Positions 18,075 through 26,285 of a DNA stretch of 64,000 nt are shown in pieces; positions within the stretch are counted from its first letter, which is position 1, and each line of letters opens with the position of its first letter. The stretch is taken from the NCBI RefSeq assembly GCF_030406385.1, contig NZ_JAUEPM010000004.1, positions 62,001-126,000 on the forward strand. Direction: 5' to 3'. Below the pieces are notes generated by a model. It saw nothing but the letters and a program-made list of their open reading frames with translations, had not been told where the DNA came from and ran no database searches. A program made the translations under genes and the position numbers. Origin of the DNA: Microbacterium oryzae (GTDB lineage: Bacteria; Actinomycetota; Actinomycetes; Actinomycetales; Microbacteriaceae).

Positions 18075-18681
18075 CGGACCAGACCCCGCTCGTGCCGCGG
18101 CGATGGCTGCCCATGAGGTGCGTGTCGACGATGCCCACCGCCTCCATGAGCGCGAACATCGTCGTCGGGCCGACGAAGCGGAAGCCGCGCGCCTTCAGCG
18201 CCTTCGACAGCGCGACCGACTCCGGCGACGTCGTGGGGATGTCTGCGAGGGTCGTCGGGACCGGAGTCTCGGATGGCCGGTGCCGCCAGATGAGGTCGGC
18301 GAGCCCGCCCTCCTCCCGCAGCGCGATCGTGGCGCGCGCGTTCCCGATCGTGGCGAGGATCTTCGCCCGGTTGCGGACGATGCGCGCGTCGCCGAGCAGC
18401 CGCTCCACGTCGTCGTCGCCGAACGCGGCGACCGCGTCGGGATCGAATCCGGCGAACGCCTCGCGGAACGCCGGGCGCTTGCGCAGCACGATCGCCCACG
18501 AGAGCCCGGACTGGAACGCCTCGAGGCTCAGCCGTTCGAAGAGCCCGGTCTCGTCTCGGATCGGCATCCCCCACTCGGTGTCGTAGTAGGCGCGCAGCAG
18601 CTCGTCGGATGCCGCCCACAGCGGCCGGGCCAGGCCATCCGCCCCGACGACGAGATCGGGAACGGGCGCGATCTCAGCCAT
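18067..18681 (-). CDS. tag: DNA-3-methyladenine glycosylase I, zinc ligands mostly missing
   Basis: 204 residues. Tag removes 3-methyladenine from alkylated DNA. The family core is intact (EWGMPIRDE, LSLEAFQSGLSW, KRPAFREAF, GNARATI, LSKALKARGFRFVGPTTMFALMEAVG). In E. coli Tag a zinc is held by Cys4, His17, His175 and Cys179. Here the first is absent, the second is Tyr (AYYDTEW), the third is kept (DTHLMGS) and the fourth is Ser. The ATG overlaps the stop of the ABC exporter gene upstream (TGATG), so the two are probably co-translated. Confidence 0.9.
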   Translation of the reverse strand: MAEIAPVPDLVVGADGLARPLWAASDELLRAYYDTEWGMPIRDETGLFERLSLEAFQSGLSWAIVLRKRPAFREAFAGFDPDAVAAFGDDDVERLLGDARIVRNRAKILATIGNARATIALREEGGLADLIWRHRPSETPVPTTLADIPTTSPESVALSKALKARGFRFVGPTTMFALMEAVGIVDTHLMGSHRRGTSGVWSAT

Positions 18682-20813
18682 CAGCGCTCGGTCGCCTCGT
18701 CTGCCGCGTCGACCACCTGCGCGGTCGGCGCGACGACGGGTGCCGGGCTGGCTGTCACCGGCACGGGCGCTGCTCCCTGTGCGGGCGTGTCCTCGGCGTC
18801 TGCGAGCGCCGCGACCTCCTCGTCGAGGTCCACCGCGGCGTGCTCGAACTGCGACTGGTACAGCCGCCAGTACGCGCCCTGCCGTCGGATGAGCTCGTCG
18901 TGCGTGCCCTGCTCCACGATGTCGCCGTGCTCCATGACGAGGATGAGGTCCGCGTCGCGGATGGTCGAGAGCCGGTGCGCGATGACGAACGACGTGCGCC
19001 CCTCCCGGAGCGCGGCCATCGCCTGCTGCAGCAGCAGCTCCGTGCGGGTGTCGACCGAGCTCGTCGCCTCGTCGAGGATCAGCACGCTCGGCCGCCGCAC
19101 GAACGCGCGCGCGATGGTCACGAGCTGCCGCTCGCCGGCGGACAGATTGGCGGCGTCCTCGTCGAGAACTGTGTCGTAGCCATCCGGCAGGGAGTGCACG
19201 AAGCGGTCGACGTAGGTGGCGCGGGCGGCCGTCGTGATCTCCTCGTCGGTCGCCGAGGCGCGCCCGTAGCGGATGTTCTCGCGGATGGTTCCGGCGAAGA
19301 GCCAGGGATCCTGCAGCACCATGCCGGTCCGGGAGCGGACGTCGGCGCGGGTCAGCCGCGAGATGTCCTGTCCGTCGAGGAGGATGGCGCCGCCGTCGAG
19401 CTCGTAGAAGCGCATCACGAGGTTGACGAGGGTCGTCTTGCCGGCGCCCGTCGGGCCCACGATCGCCACGGTCTGACCCGGCTCCACGCGGAACGACAGG
19501 TCGCGGATGAGGGGCTTGTCCGGCGAGTACGAGAACGCGACGTTGCGGAACTCGATCACGCCGCGGCCGTCCGGAACCGCCGGCGCCTGCTCGTCGTCGG
19601 GCTCCTGCTCGTCCTCGTCCAGCAGCGCGAACACGCGCTCAGCCGAGGCGGTGCCGGACTGGACGAGCGGCAGCATGCCCCCGAGCTCCGTGAGCGGCTG
19701 GGTGAACTGCTGGGAGTACTGCACGAACGCCTGCACGTCGCCGATGCGCAGCTGACCGCTGGCGACCATGAGACCGCCGAGCACCGCGATGCCGACGTAG
19801 GTGAGCGAGCCGATGAACTGCATGCTCGGCATCATCACGCCGGAGAGGAACTGCGCCCTGAAGGCGGCCTGGTAGAGCTCCTCGTTCTCCTCCTGGAACG
19901 ACTCGCTCATCGACCTCTCGCGACCGAAGACCTTCACGAGGGCGTGGCCGGAGAACGACTCCTCGACGCGCGCGTTGAGACGGCCGACCTTCGTCCACTG
20001 CGTCTGGAATGCCTTCTGCGAGCGCGGCCCGATGACGAGCATGACGAACGCGATGAGCGGCAGGGCCACGAGCGCGACGAGCGCGAGCTGCCACGAGATC
20101 GAGAACATCATGACGAGGACGCCGACCACGGTGAGCAGCGAGGTGATCGCCCCCGACAGCGCCTGCTGCAGCGTCTGCGTCATGTTGTCGATGTCGTTCG
20201 TCACGCGCGAGATGAGCTCGCCGCGCTGCACGCGATCGAAGTACGCCAGGGGCAGGCGGTTGATCTTCCGCTCGACGTCCTCGCGGAGACCGAACATCGT
20301 GCGGACCATGATCACGTTGATGACGTAGCCCTGCACCCACTGCAGCAGCGACGAGAGCACGTAGATCACCAGCGCCCAGGCGATGACCACGCGGAGGGCG
20401 TCGAAGTCGATGCCGGCGCCGAGCCGGAAGTGCTCCATCGCGCCGACCAGGTTGGCGAGCTCATCCTCCCCCGCCGCCTGCAGCGCCGCGACGACCTCGG
20501 CCTGCGACGCGCCGGCCGGGAACTGTCCCGTCAGCGTCGAGGAGATGACGCCCTCGAACACGATGTTCGTGGCCTCGCCGAGCACCTTCGGCGCGATGAC
20601 GGCGAGCACGACGCCGATCGCGCCCAGCAGAGACACGAATGCGAACACCCATGCGTACGGACGGAGGAGCCCGACGAACCGCGCGAAGCTCTTGCCGAAC
20701 TCCGCGGCCTTCCCCGGCGCGACCGATCCCCAGTCGCCGGAAGCCTGACGGGCCTGCTCGGCGAGCTCCAGCTCCGCCTGCTCGTCGGCGGTCGGCTGCG
20801 TCTTCTCGCTCAC
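18681..20813 (-). CDS. Heterodimeric ABC exporter subunit B (LmrD/TM288-like)
   Basis: 710 residues. An N-terminal extension of about 45 charged residues is followed by six membrane spans (about 55-380) and a nucleotide-binding domain with Walker A GPTGAGKTT and complete Walker B LILDEATSSVD. Its signature is the degenerate LSAGE rather than LSGGQ. Paired with the other subunit this leaves one canonical and one degenerate ATP site, as in LmrCD and TM287/288. The long linker and the last 60 residues (Pro/Ala-rich) are not conserved. The GTG start overlaps the upstream stop (GTGA). Probable multidrug or lipid exporter. Confidence 0.93.
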   Translation of the reverse strand: MSEKTQPTADEQAELELAEQARQASGDWGSVAPGKAAEFGKSFARFVGLLRPYAWVFAFVSLLGAIGVVLAVIAPKVLGEATNIVFEGVISSTLTGQFPAGASQAEVVAALQAAGEDELANLVGAMEHFRLGAGIDFDALRVVIAWALVIYVLSSLLQWVQGYVINVIMVRTMFGLREDVERKINRLPLAYFDRVQRGELISRVTNDIDNMTQTLQQALSGAITSLLTVVGVLVMMFSISWQLALVALVALPLIAFVMLVIGPRSQKAFQTQWTKVGRLNARVEESFSGHALVKVFGRERSMSESFQEENEELYQAAFRAQFLSGVMMPSMQFIGSLTYVGIAVLGGLMVASGQLRIGDVQAFVQYSQQFTQPLTELGGMLPLVQSGTASAERVFALLDEDEQEPDDEQAPAVPDGRGVIEFRNVAFSYSPDKPLIRDLSFRVEPGQTVAIVGPTGAGKTTLVNLVMRFYELDGGAILLDGQDISRLTRADVRSRTGMVLQDPWLFAGTIRENIRYGRASATDEEITTAARATYVDRFVHSLPDGYDTVLDEDAANLSAGERQLVTIARAFVRRPSVLILDEATSSVDTRTELLLQQAMAALREGRTSFVIAHRLSTIRDADLILVMEHGDIVEQGTHDELIRRQGAYWRLYQSQFEHAAVDLDEEVAALADAEDTPAQGAAPVPVTASPAPVVAPTAQVVDAADEATER

Positions 20814-22537
20814 GCTTCCACTCCCAGCTGCGAATCGACGATCTCGCGGTAGGTCTCGTTCTCGGAGACGAGCTCCTCGTGGGTGCCGGACCCGACCATC
20901 CGCCCGCCGTCGAGCACGATGATGCGGTCGGCGTCGGTGATCGTCGAGACACGCTGCGCGACGACGATCTTCGTCACGTGCGGCAGCTCGCGCCACAGCG
21001 CCTGCCGCAGCCGGGCGTCGGTCGTCAGGTCGAGCGCTGAGAAGGAGTCGTCGAAGACGAGGATGTCGGGGGCGTGCACGATCGCCCGGGCGATGGAGAG
21101 CCGCTGGCGCTGCCCCCCGGAGACGTTCGTGCCGCCCTGCGCGATCCGCGACTCCAGGCCATCCGGCATCTCCTCGACGAAGTCCTTCGCCTGCGCGATC
21201 TCGAGCGCGCGCCACAGCTCCTCGTCTGTCGCGTCCTCCCGGCCGAAGCGGAGGTTGCTCGCCACCGTCCCGTTGAAGAGGAACGGCCGCTGCGGTACGA
21301 GGCCGATGGTCTTCCAGAGCCGCTCGAGATCGGCCGAGCGCACGTCGACGCCGCCCACCTCCACAGCGCCCGCCGTGACATCGAACAGCCGGGGGATGAG
21401 GGAGACGAGCGTCGTCTTGCCCGATCCCGTCGAGCCGATGACGGCGAGCGTCTCGCCCGGCCCCGCCTGGAAGCTCACGCCCTCGAGCACGGGCGCCTCG
21501 GCGCCCGGGTAGGTGAACGCGACGTCCTGCAGCCGCACCGCGCCGCGCCGCGGGAACTCCGTCACCGGGTTCGCGGGGCGCACGAGCGTGGACTCGCTCG
21601 CCAGCACCTCGCCGACGCGATCGGCGGAGACCGCGGCCCGCGGGATCATGATCGTCATGAAGCTCGCCATCATGACGCCGCCGAGGATCTGACCGACGTA
21701 CTGCATGAAGGCGAAGAGCGTGCCGATCTGGGTCTCGCCGGCGTCGACCTGGATGCCGCCGAACCACACCACCGCGACGATCGTGACGTTGAGCACGAGC
21801 ATCACGAGCGGGAACATCAGCACGAACAGCGACCCCACCTTGCGCCCGACCACCATGATGTCGGTGTTGGCCGTGCGGAAGCGATCCTCCTCGATGTCCT
21901 CGCGCACGAAGGCGCGCACCACGCGGACGCCGGTCAGCTGCTCGCGCATGATGCGGTTCACTCCGTCGAGCTTCTGCTGGTAGGCGCGGAACAGCGGCAC
22001 CATGCGGCCGATGATGAGCCCCGCGATGAGGAGCAGCGCGGGGATCGAGACCGCGAGGATCCAGCTCAGGCCGACGTCCTGACGCAGCGCCATGATGATG
22101 CCGCCGATCGCGAGCATCGGCGCCTGGACGAGCATCGTGGCGCTCATCATGGACACCATCTGGATCTGCTGCACGTCGTTGGTGTTGCGCGTGATGAGAG
22201 AGCCGGCGCCGAACTGCGACACCTCGCGCTCGCTGAAGCCGCTGACCTTGCCGAAGACGTCGCGGCGGATGTCGCGCCCGGCGCTCATGGCCGCGCGCGC
22301 CGCGCAGAAGGTCGCGACGATCGACGCGAGGATCTGCCCCAGCGACACCGCCAGCATGAACAGGCCGGTGCGGACGATGTATCCCGTGTCGCCGCGCGCG
22401 ACGCCGTTGTCGATGATGTCGGCGTTGAGCGTCGGCAGGTACAGCGCGGCGAGCGCCGAGGCCAACTGGAAGACGAGGACGCCGACGAGCAGCCAGCGGT
22501 ACTGCCGCAGGTAGCGGATGAGGAGCTTCAGGAGCAC
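20810..22537 (-). CDS. Heterodimeric ABC exporter subunit A (LmrC/TM287-like)
   Basis: 575 residues: six membrane spans (about 15-310) and a nucleotide-binding domain with Walker A GSTGSGKTT and intact signature VSGGQRQR. In Walker B the catalytic glutamate is replaced by Asp (LVFDDSFSALD). Its own Walker B pairs with the degenerate LSAGE signature of subunit B, so both defects fall in the same ATP site. The GTG start at 22537 follows only a weak GAG. First gene of a three-gene coupled operon ending in tag. Confidence 0.93.
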   Translation of the reverse strand: MLLKLLIRYLRQYRWLLVGVLVFQLASALAALYLPTLNADIIDNGVARGDTGYIVRTGLFMLAVSLGQILASIVATFCAARAAMSAGRDIRRDVFGKVSGFSEREVSQFGAGSLITRNTNDVQQIQMVSMMSATMLVQAPMLAIGGIIMALRQDVGLSWILAVSIPALLLIAGLIIGRMVPLFRAYQQKLDGVNRIMREQLTGVRVVRAFVREDIEEDRFRTANTDIMVVGRKVGSLFVLMFPLVMLVLNVTIVAVVWFGGIQVDAGETQIGTLFAFMQYVGQILGGVMMASFMTIMIPRAAVSADRVGEVLASESTLVRPANPVTEFPRRGAVRLQDVAFTYPGAEAPVLEGVSFQAGPGETLAVIGSTGSGKTTLVSLIPRLFDVTAGAVEVGGVDVRSADLERLWKTIGLVPQRPFLFNGTVASNLRFGREDATDEELWRALEIAQAKDFVEEMPDGLESRIAQGGTNVSGGQRQRLSIARAIVHAPDILVFDDSFSALDLTTDARLRQALWRELPHVTKIVVAQRVSTITDADRIIVLDGGRMVGSGTHEELVSENETYREIVDSQLGVEA

Positions 22538-22630
22538 CTCGACAGGATCCCACCGACCGGCGACATTCTCATCCCCCTCAGGTGGGAGATCGACTCAGAC
22601 GGTCTCGTCGACGATCGCCTCGACCGGTTG

Positions 22631-23692
22631 TCAGGCCGCCGTCACGAGCGTCTCCGCCCGCACGGGATGAGCGAGCGCCTCTCCGATCGAGATCCGACGC
22701 AGCTCGTCGATCTGCGCGTCGATCATGCGATCGACCTCGGTGCCGACGGAGCCCGCGATGTGAGGGGTCAGCAGCACGTGGGGGTGGTCGTAGAGGGGAT
22801 GGTCCTCCGGCAGCACCCACGGGACAGTGACGTCGAGGACGGCATGGAGGTCTCCGCTCAGGACACGCGCAGTGAGCGCGTGCTGGTCGACGATCTCACC
22901 GCGTGCGGTGTTGATGAGGGTGGCGCCCTGAGGCATCGACGCGATGTGGGCGGCCGAGATGAGCCCGTGGGTGGCTGGCAGCGACGGCGCGTGCACAGAG
23001 ACGACATCGCACGTGCGGCACAGCTCCTCCAGCGACGCCGGCGTCGCGCCGAGCGCGCGCACCTCTTCATCGGACAGCGTCGGGTCGAACAGCCGCACCT
23101 CGAGATCGAACGGCCGAAGCAGATCGACGACGCGCCGTCCGATCCGCGAAGCGCCGACGATCCCGACGGTCCGGCGGTAGTTCCCGACGACCCCGAGGCC
23201 CGCCTGATCGACGGACGCCCGCCGCTCCCGGTAGGTTCGCGCGATCTCGATGACCCGCTTGTTCGCCAGCAGGATGGCCGCGAGAGTGAACTCCGCGACC
23301 GGGACCGCGTTCGCGTCGACGGCAGAGGTCACCTGGATGCCGCGATCCCAGACAGCGGCGCAGAGCTGCTCCTTCACGGACCCCGCGATGTGGAGGATCC
23401 ATCGGAGGTTCGGTGCGGCGTCGAGCACGCTCTCGTCGATGCGCGGCGTGCGCCACCCGGTCACGAGCACCTCGGCCGCCGCGAGCGCCGCGCGCTCGGA
23501 CGGCGTCGAGAACCCGTCGACCGTCGCCAGCAGCTCACCGTGCTCGGCGAGCCGTCGCGCGAGATGCGCCTCGGACTGGGGGGTGAAGGCACCCGAGCCG
23601 ACAGCGCTGAGCACGCGGAGGCGGCGCGGCTCGGCCGCGGAGGGTGCCGAGGGAACGGAGCTCATGGATGGCCCTTCGGGAGCGGTCGACAC
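22631..23692 (-). CDS. D-2-hydroxyacid dehydrogenase family oxidoreductase
   Basis: 353 residues, NAD(P)-dependent D-isomer-specific 2-hydroxyacid dehydrogenase fold. The Rossmann motif VGIVGASRIGRRVVD lies near 177-191, with the catalytic Arg in NTARGEIVD and the catalytic His in LLTPHIAGS. The GTG at 23692 lies one base after the stop of the DUF624 gene and follows GGAGG, so it looks coupled; ATG 23665 is an alternative. As the last gene of the transporter operon it may reduce a keto acid arising from breakdown of the imported sugar, which is inference. Confidence 0.85.
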   Translation of the reverse strand: MSTAPEGPSMSSVPSAPSAAEPRRLRVLSAVGSGAFTPQSEAHLARRLAEHGELLATVDGFSTPSERAALAAAEVLVTGWRTPRIDESVLDAAPNLRWILHIAGSVKEQLCAAVWDRGIQVTSAVDANAVPVAEFTLAAILLANKRVIEIARTYRERRASVDQAGLGVVGNYRRTVGIVGASRIGRRVVDLLRPFDLEVRLFDPTLSDEEVRALGATPASLEELCRTCDVVSVHAPSLPATHGLISAAHIASMPQGATLINTARGEIVDQHALTARVLSGDLHAVLDVTVPWVLPEDHPLYDHPHVLLTPHIAGSVGTEVDRMIDAQIDELRRISIGEALAHPVRAETLVTAA

Positions 23693-23693
23693 G

Positions 23694-24356
23694 TCAGACC
23701 TCCGCCGTCTGCAGCGCCGGCTGCAGGGTGTGGCGCCCGCCCGCCCACACGACGTAGAGGCAGGCGGCAGCGGTGAGGCCGATGCCGAGGGCGGGAGCGG
23801 CCGTGATCACGGCGATCTGCACTGCGATGACCGCGAACGATGCGATGGTCAGGGGCCAACGGCGAACCGCGAGCACGGTCGCCACCCGGACCACGTCGCG
23901 CAGGCGCGCGCGCGGGTCCTCCGCGAGTGCGACCATCCCGACCATGCCCGCAGCGAGTGCGAGCACCGCGACGACGATCAGCAGCGGTGCGGCGATCGCA
24001 CCGGCGCCGGTGGGAACGAGCACGAACACGTCGACCAAGGCGACGACGAGCACGGCGACCACCAGAGCCGACAGGGCAAGCGCTCGGCGCCACATCGTGC
24101 GCAGCGACCGCAGGAAGACGCTCAGCACCGCGCTCTCGCCGTCCGCGTGTGCACGGAAGGTGCCGAAGGCGGCGGCGACACCAGGGCCCGCCAGCGCCGC
24201 GGCCACAGCGAGCAGCGGCCACGAGAGCGACGGATCCGTGGTCACGAGCAGCACGATGAGCGGCAGGGCGAGGACGGCGAGCGCCAGATTGACGCCCAGC
24301 GCGAGGTGCACGACGCCGAAGAGGGTCGCGTATGCGCTGTGGGGGATGCGCTTCAT
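23694..24356 (-). CDS. DUF624 (YesL-like) membrane protein
   Basis: 220 residues with four to five hydrophobic spans. Family members such as B. subtilis YesL are encoded beside ABC importers for pectin-derived oligosaccharides, and here too the gene follows the second permease by two bases. Molecular role is unknown; it may be an accessory to the transporter. Confidence 0.75.
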   Translation of the reverse strand: MKRIPHSAYATLFGVVHLALGVNLALAVLALPLIVLLVTTDPSLSWPLLAVAAALAGPGVAAAFGTFRAHADGESAVLSVFLRSLRTMWRRALALSALVVAVLVVALVDVFVLVPTGAGAIAAPLLIVVAVLALAAGMVGMVALAEDPRARLRDVVRVATVLAVRRWPLTIASFAVIAVQIAVITAAPALGIGLTAAACLYVVWAGGRHTLQPALQTAEV

Positions 24357-24358
24357 CG

Positions 24359-25273
24359 TCAGCCCTTCATGCCACTGGTCGCGATGCCCTCGACGAAGAA
24401 CCGCTGCCCGAGGAGGAAGACCACCGCGATCGGGACGACGGAGATGACCAGTCCGGCGAACAGCACGCCGTAGTCCACGTCGTAGAGGCTCGCGACGAAG
24501 TTGTTGAGGCCGAGCTGCATGGTCCACAGGCTGGGGTCGCGGAGGTAGATGAGCGGCCCGAGATAGTCGTTCCACGTGTTGACGAAGGTCAGCAGCGACA
24601 GGCTCGCGATGGCGGGCACCGACAGCGGCAGCATGATCCGCCACCAGATGCCGTACTCGCTGAGGCCGTCGAGTCTGGCGGCCTCAGAGAGGTCCTCGGG
24701 AACCGTCTCGTAGAACTGCTTCATGAGGAACACCCCGAACGCGCCGAACGCCTGCAGCAGGATGATCGACCACAGCGTGTTCGCGACGTTCGCGTTGGAG
24801 AGCAGGATGAACTGCGGGATCATGTACGACTGCCACGGGACGGCGATCGTGGCCACATACAGGAGGAACAGCGCATCCCGGCCGGGGAAGCGGATGCGCG
24901 AGAAGCCGTACGCGGCGAACGACCCGGTGAGCACCTGCAGCGCCGTGACGGTGACCGAGAGGACGAGCGTGTTGCGGATCCAGGTGAGGATGTCCGAGCG
25001 CGTCCAGATGTCGACGTAGTTGTCCCAGACGAACACCTCGGGCAGCCAGCGCACCGGCACCGAGAAGACCGAGTTGGCGTCCTTCAGCGAGCTCATGATC
25101 ATCCAGAAGAACGGCGTGAGCATGGCGACCGCCGCGATGATGAGGACCACGTAGAGCAGCGTTCGCCCGACCGTGTTGCGACCGCGACCCGCGGGGCGCG
25201 AGCGCGGATTCGGCTCGATGCCGAAGCGCTCGCGGCGGCGGGGCGGCGTGACCAGGGTCATCGTCTCGCTCAT
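24359..25273 (-). CDS. ABC carbohydrate transporter permease (MalG-like)
   Basis: 304 residues. A basic Pro-rich N-terminus (about 1-35) is followed by six predicted spans, with the EAA loop EDLSEAARLDGLSEYGIWWRIMLP. The ATG overlaps the stop of the preceding permease (TGATG). Together with that permease and the binding protein it forms an importer lacking its own ATPase. Genes downstream (DUF624, dehydrogenase) follow without gaps. Confidence 0.93.
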   Translation of the reverse strand: MSETMTLVTPPRRRERFGIEPNPRSRPAGRGRNTVGRTLLYVVLIIAAVAMLTPFFWMIMSSLKDANSVFSVPVRWLPEVFVWDNYVDIWTRSDILTWIRNTLVLSVTVTALQVLTGSFAAYGFSRIRFPGRDALFLLYVATIAVPWQSYMIPQFILLSNANVANTLWSIILLQAFGAFGVFLMKQFYETVPEDLSEAARLDGLSEYGIWWRIMLPLSVPAIASLSLLTFVNTWNDYLGPLIYLRDPSLWTMQLGLNNFVASLYDVDYGVLFAGLVISVVPIAVVFLLGQRFFVEGIATSGMKG

Positions 25274-26208
25274 CACGATTCCTTCCGCTTGTTCCACAGG
25301 AACTGCACGATCGTCACGAGGATGCACAGGAGGAACAGCACGACGGCCGCCGCCGAGGCGTAGCCGAAGTCGTTCTCCTGGAACCCCTTCCGGTAGATGA
25401 ACTGGGAGATCACGGTCGTGGACTGACCCGGCCCGCCGTTGGTGAGCACGAGGATGAGATCGAAGATCTTGAAGGAGTTGATCGTCAGCATCACCGTGAC
25501 GAAGAACATCGTCGGCCGCAGGCACGGCAGGGTGACGTTGCGGAACCGCTGGAAGACATCGGCCCCGTCCATGCGTGCTGCCTCGTGCAGCTCGCGCGGC
25601 ACCGTCTGCAGCGCGGCGAGGAAGAGCACCATGTAGTAGCCCATGTCGCGCCAGGTGCTGATGATCACGACGGCGGGCATCGACCACTGGGCAGAGGTCA
25701 GCCATCCGGGCGGCTCGGAGATGCCCACGAACCGCAGCATCTCGTTGATGGGGCCGTAGTCGGGGCTGAACAGCAGGTTCCACACCAGCGCGATCGCGAC
25801 GATGGAGGTGATGTAGGGGAAGAACGCCGCGGTGCGGAAGAACGCCACCCCGCGCAGCTTGTTGTTGAGCAGCAGCGCGAGCCCGAGCGACACGACGATC
25901 GTGAGCGGGATGTGCAGCACCGAGTAGTACAGCGTGTTGCCGAACGCGGTGCGGAAGCTGCCGTCGCCGATCAGCCGCTGGAAGTTCTGCAGCCCCACGA
26001 AGGTCGATGTGCCGAAGATGTTCCAGTTCGTCATCGACATGTAGAACAGCACGATCACGGGCACGAGCGTGAGCGTCGCGAAGCCGAGGAAGTTCGGCAG
26101 GATGAAGCTCCACCCGAGGAGGGTGTTGCGCATCCGCAGGCGGGATGGCCGGCGTCGGGGCCGCGGCGCCGCCGCGACCCGGACCGGCGGTTCCGTGGTG
26201 ACTGTCAT
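25273..26208 (-). CDS. ABC carbohydrate transporter permease (MalF-like)
   Basis: 311 residues. A short Arg/Pro-rich cytoplasmic N-terminus leads to six predicted membrane spans, and the EAA loop is RELHEAARMDGADVFQRFRNVTLP. A strong AGGAGGAGAA precedes the ATG. The gene is separated from the upstream binding-protein gene by 77 bp that are almost wholly filled by a palindromic repeat. Confidence 0.93.
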   Translation of the reverse strand: MTVTTEPPVRVAAAPRPRRRPSRLRMRNTLLGWSFILPNFLGFATLTLVPVIVLFYMSMTNWNIFGTSTFVGLQNFQRLIGDGSFRTAFGNTLYYSVLHIPLTIVVSLGLALLLNNKLRGVAFFRTAAFFPYITSIVAIALVWNLLFSPDYGPINEMLRFVGISEPPGWLTSAQWSMPAVVIISTWRDMGYYMVLFLAALQTVPRELHEAARMDGADVFQRFRNVTLPCLRPTMFFVTVMLTINSFKIFDLILVLTNGGPGQSTTVISQFIYRKGFQENDFGYASAAAVVLFLLCILVTIVQFLWNKRKES

Positions 26209-26222
26209 GGTTCTCCTCCTGT

Positions 26223-26279
26223 CATGTCTCACTCCCCGCGGGGAGGACGTGCGCCCTCCCCGCGGGAAGTGAGACACGG
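26223..26279. repeat. 57-bp palindromic repeat between binding-protein and permease genes
   Basis: Outer arms TGTCTCACT (26225-26233) and AGTGAGACA (26268-26276) match the arrays at 2450 and 45411. The inner arms CCCGCGGGGAGG and CCTCCCCGCGGG are perfectly complementary, giving about 21 paired positions and a loop of about 8 bases. It lies inside an operon, seven bases after the binding-protein stop, like the REP element between malE and malF of E. coli. Confidence 0.9.
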
Positions 26280-26285
26280 GGTGGC

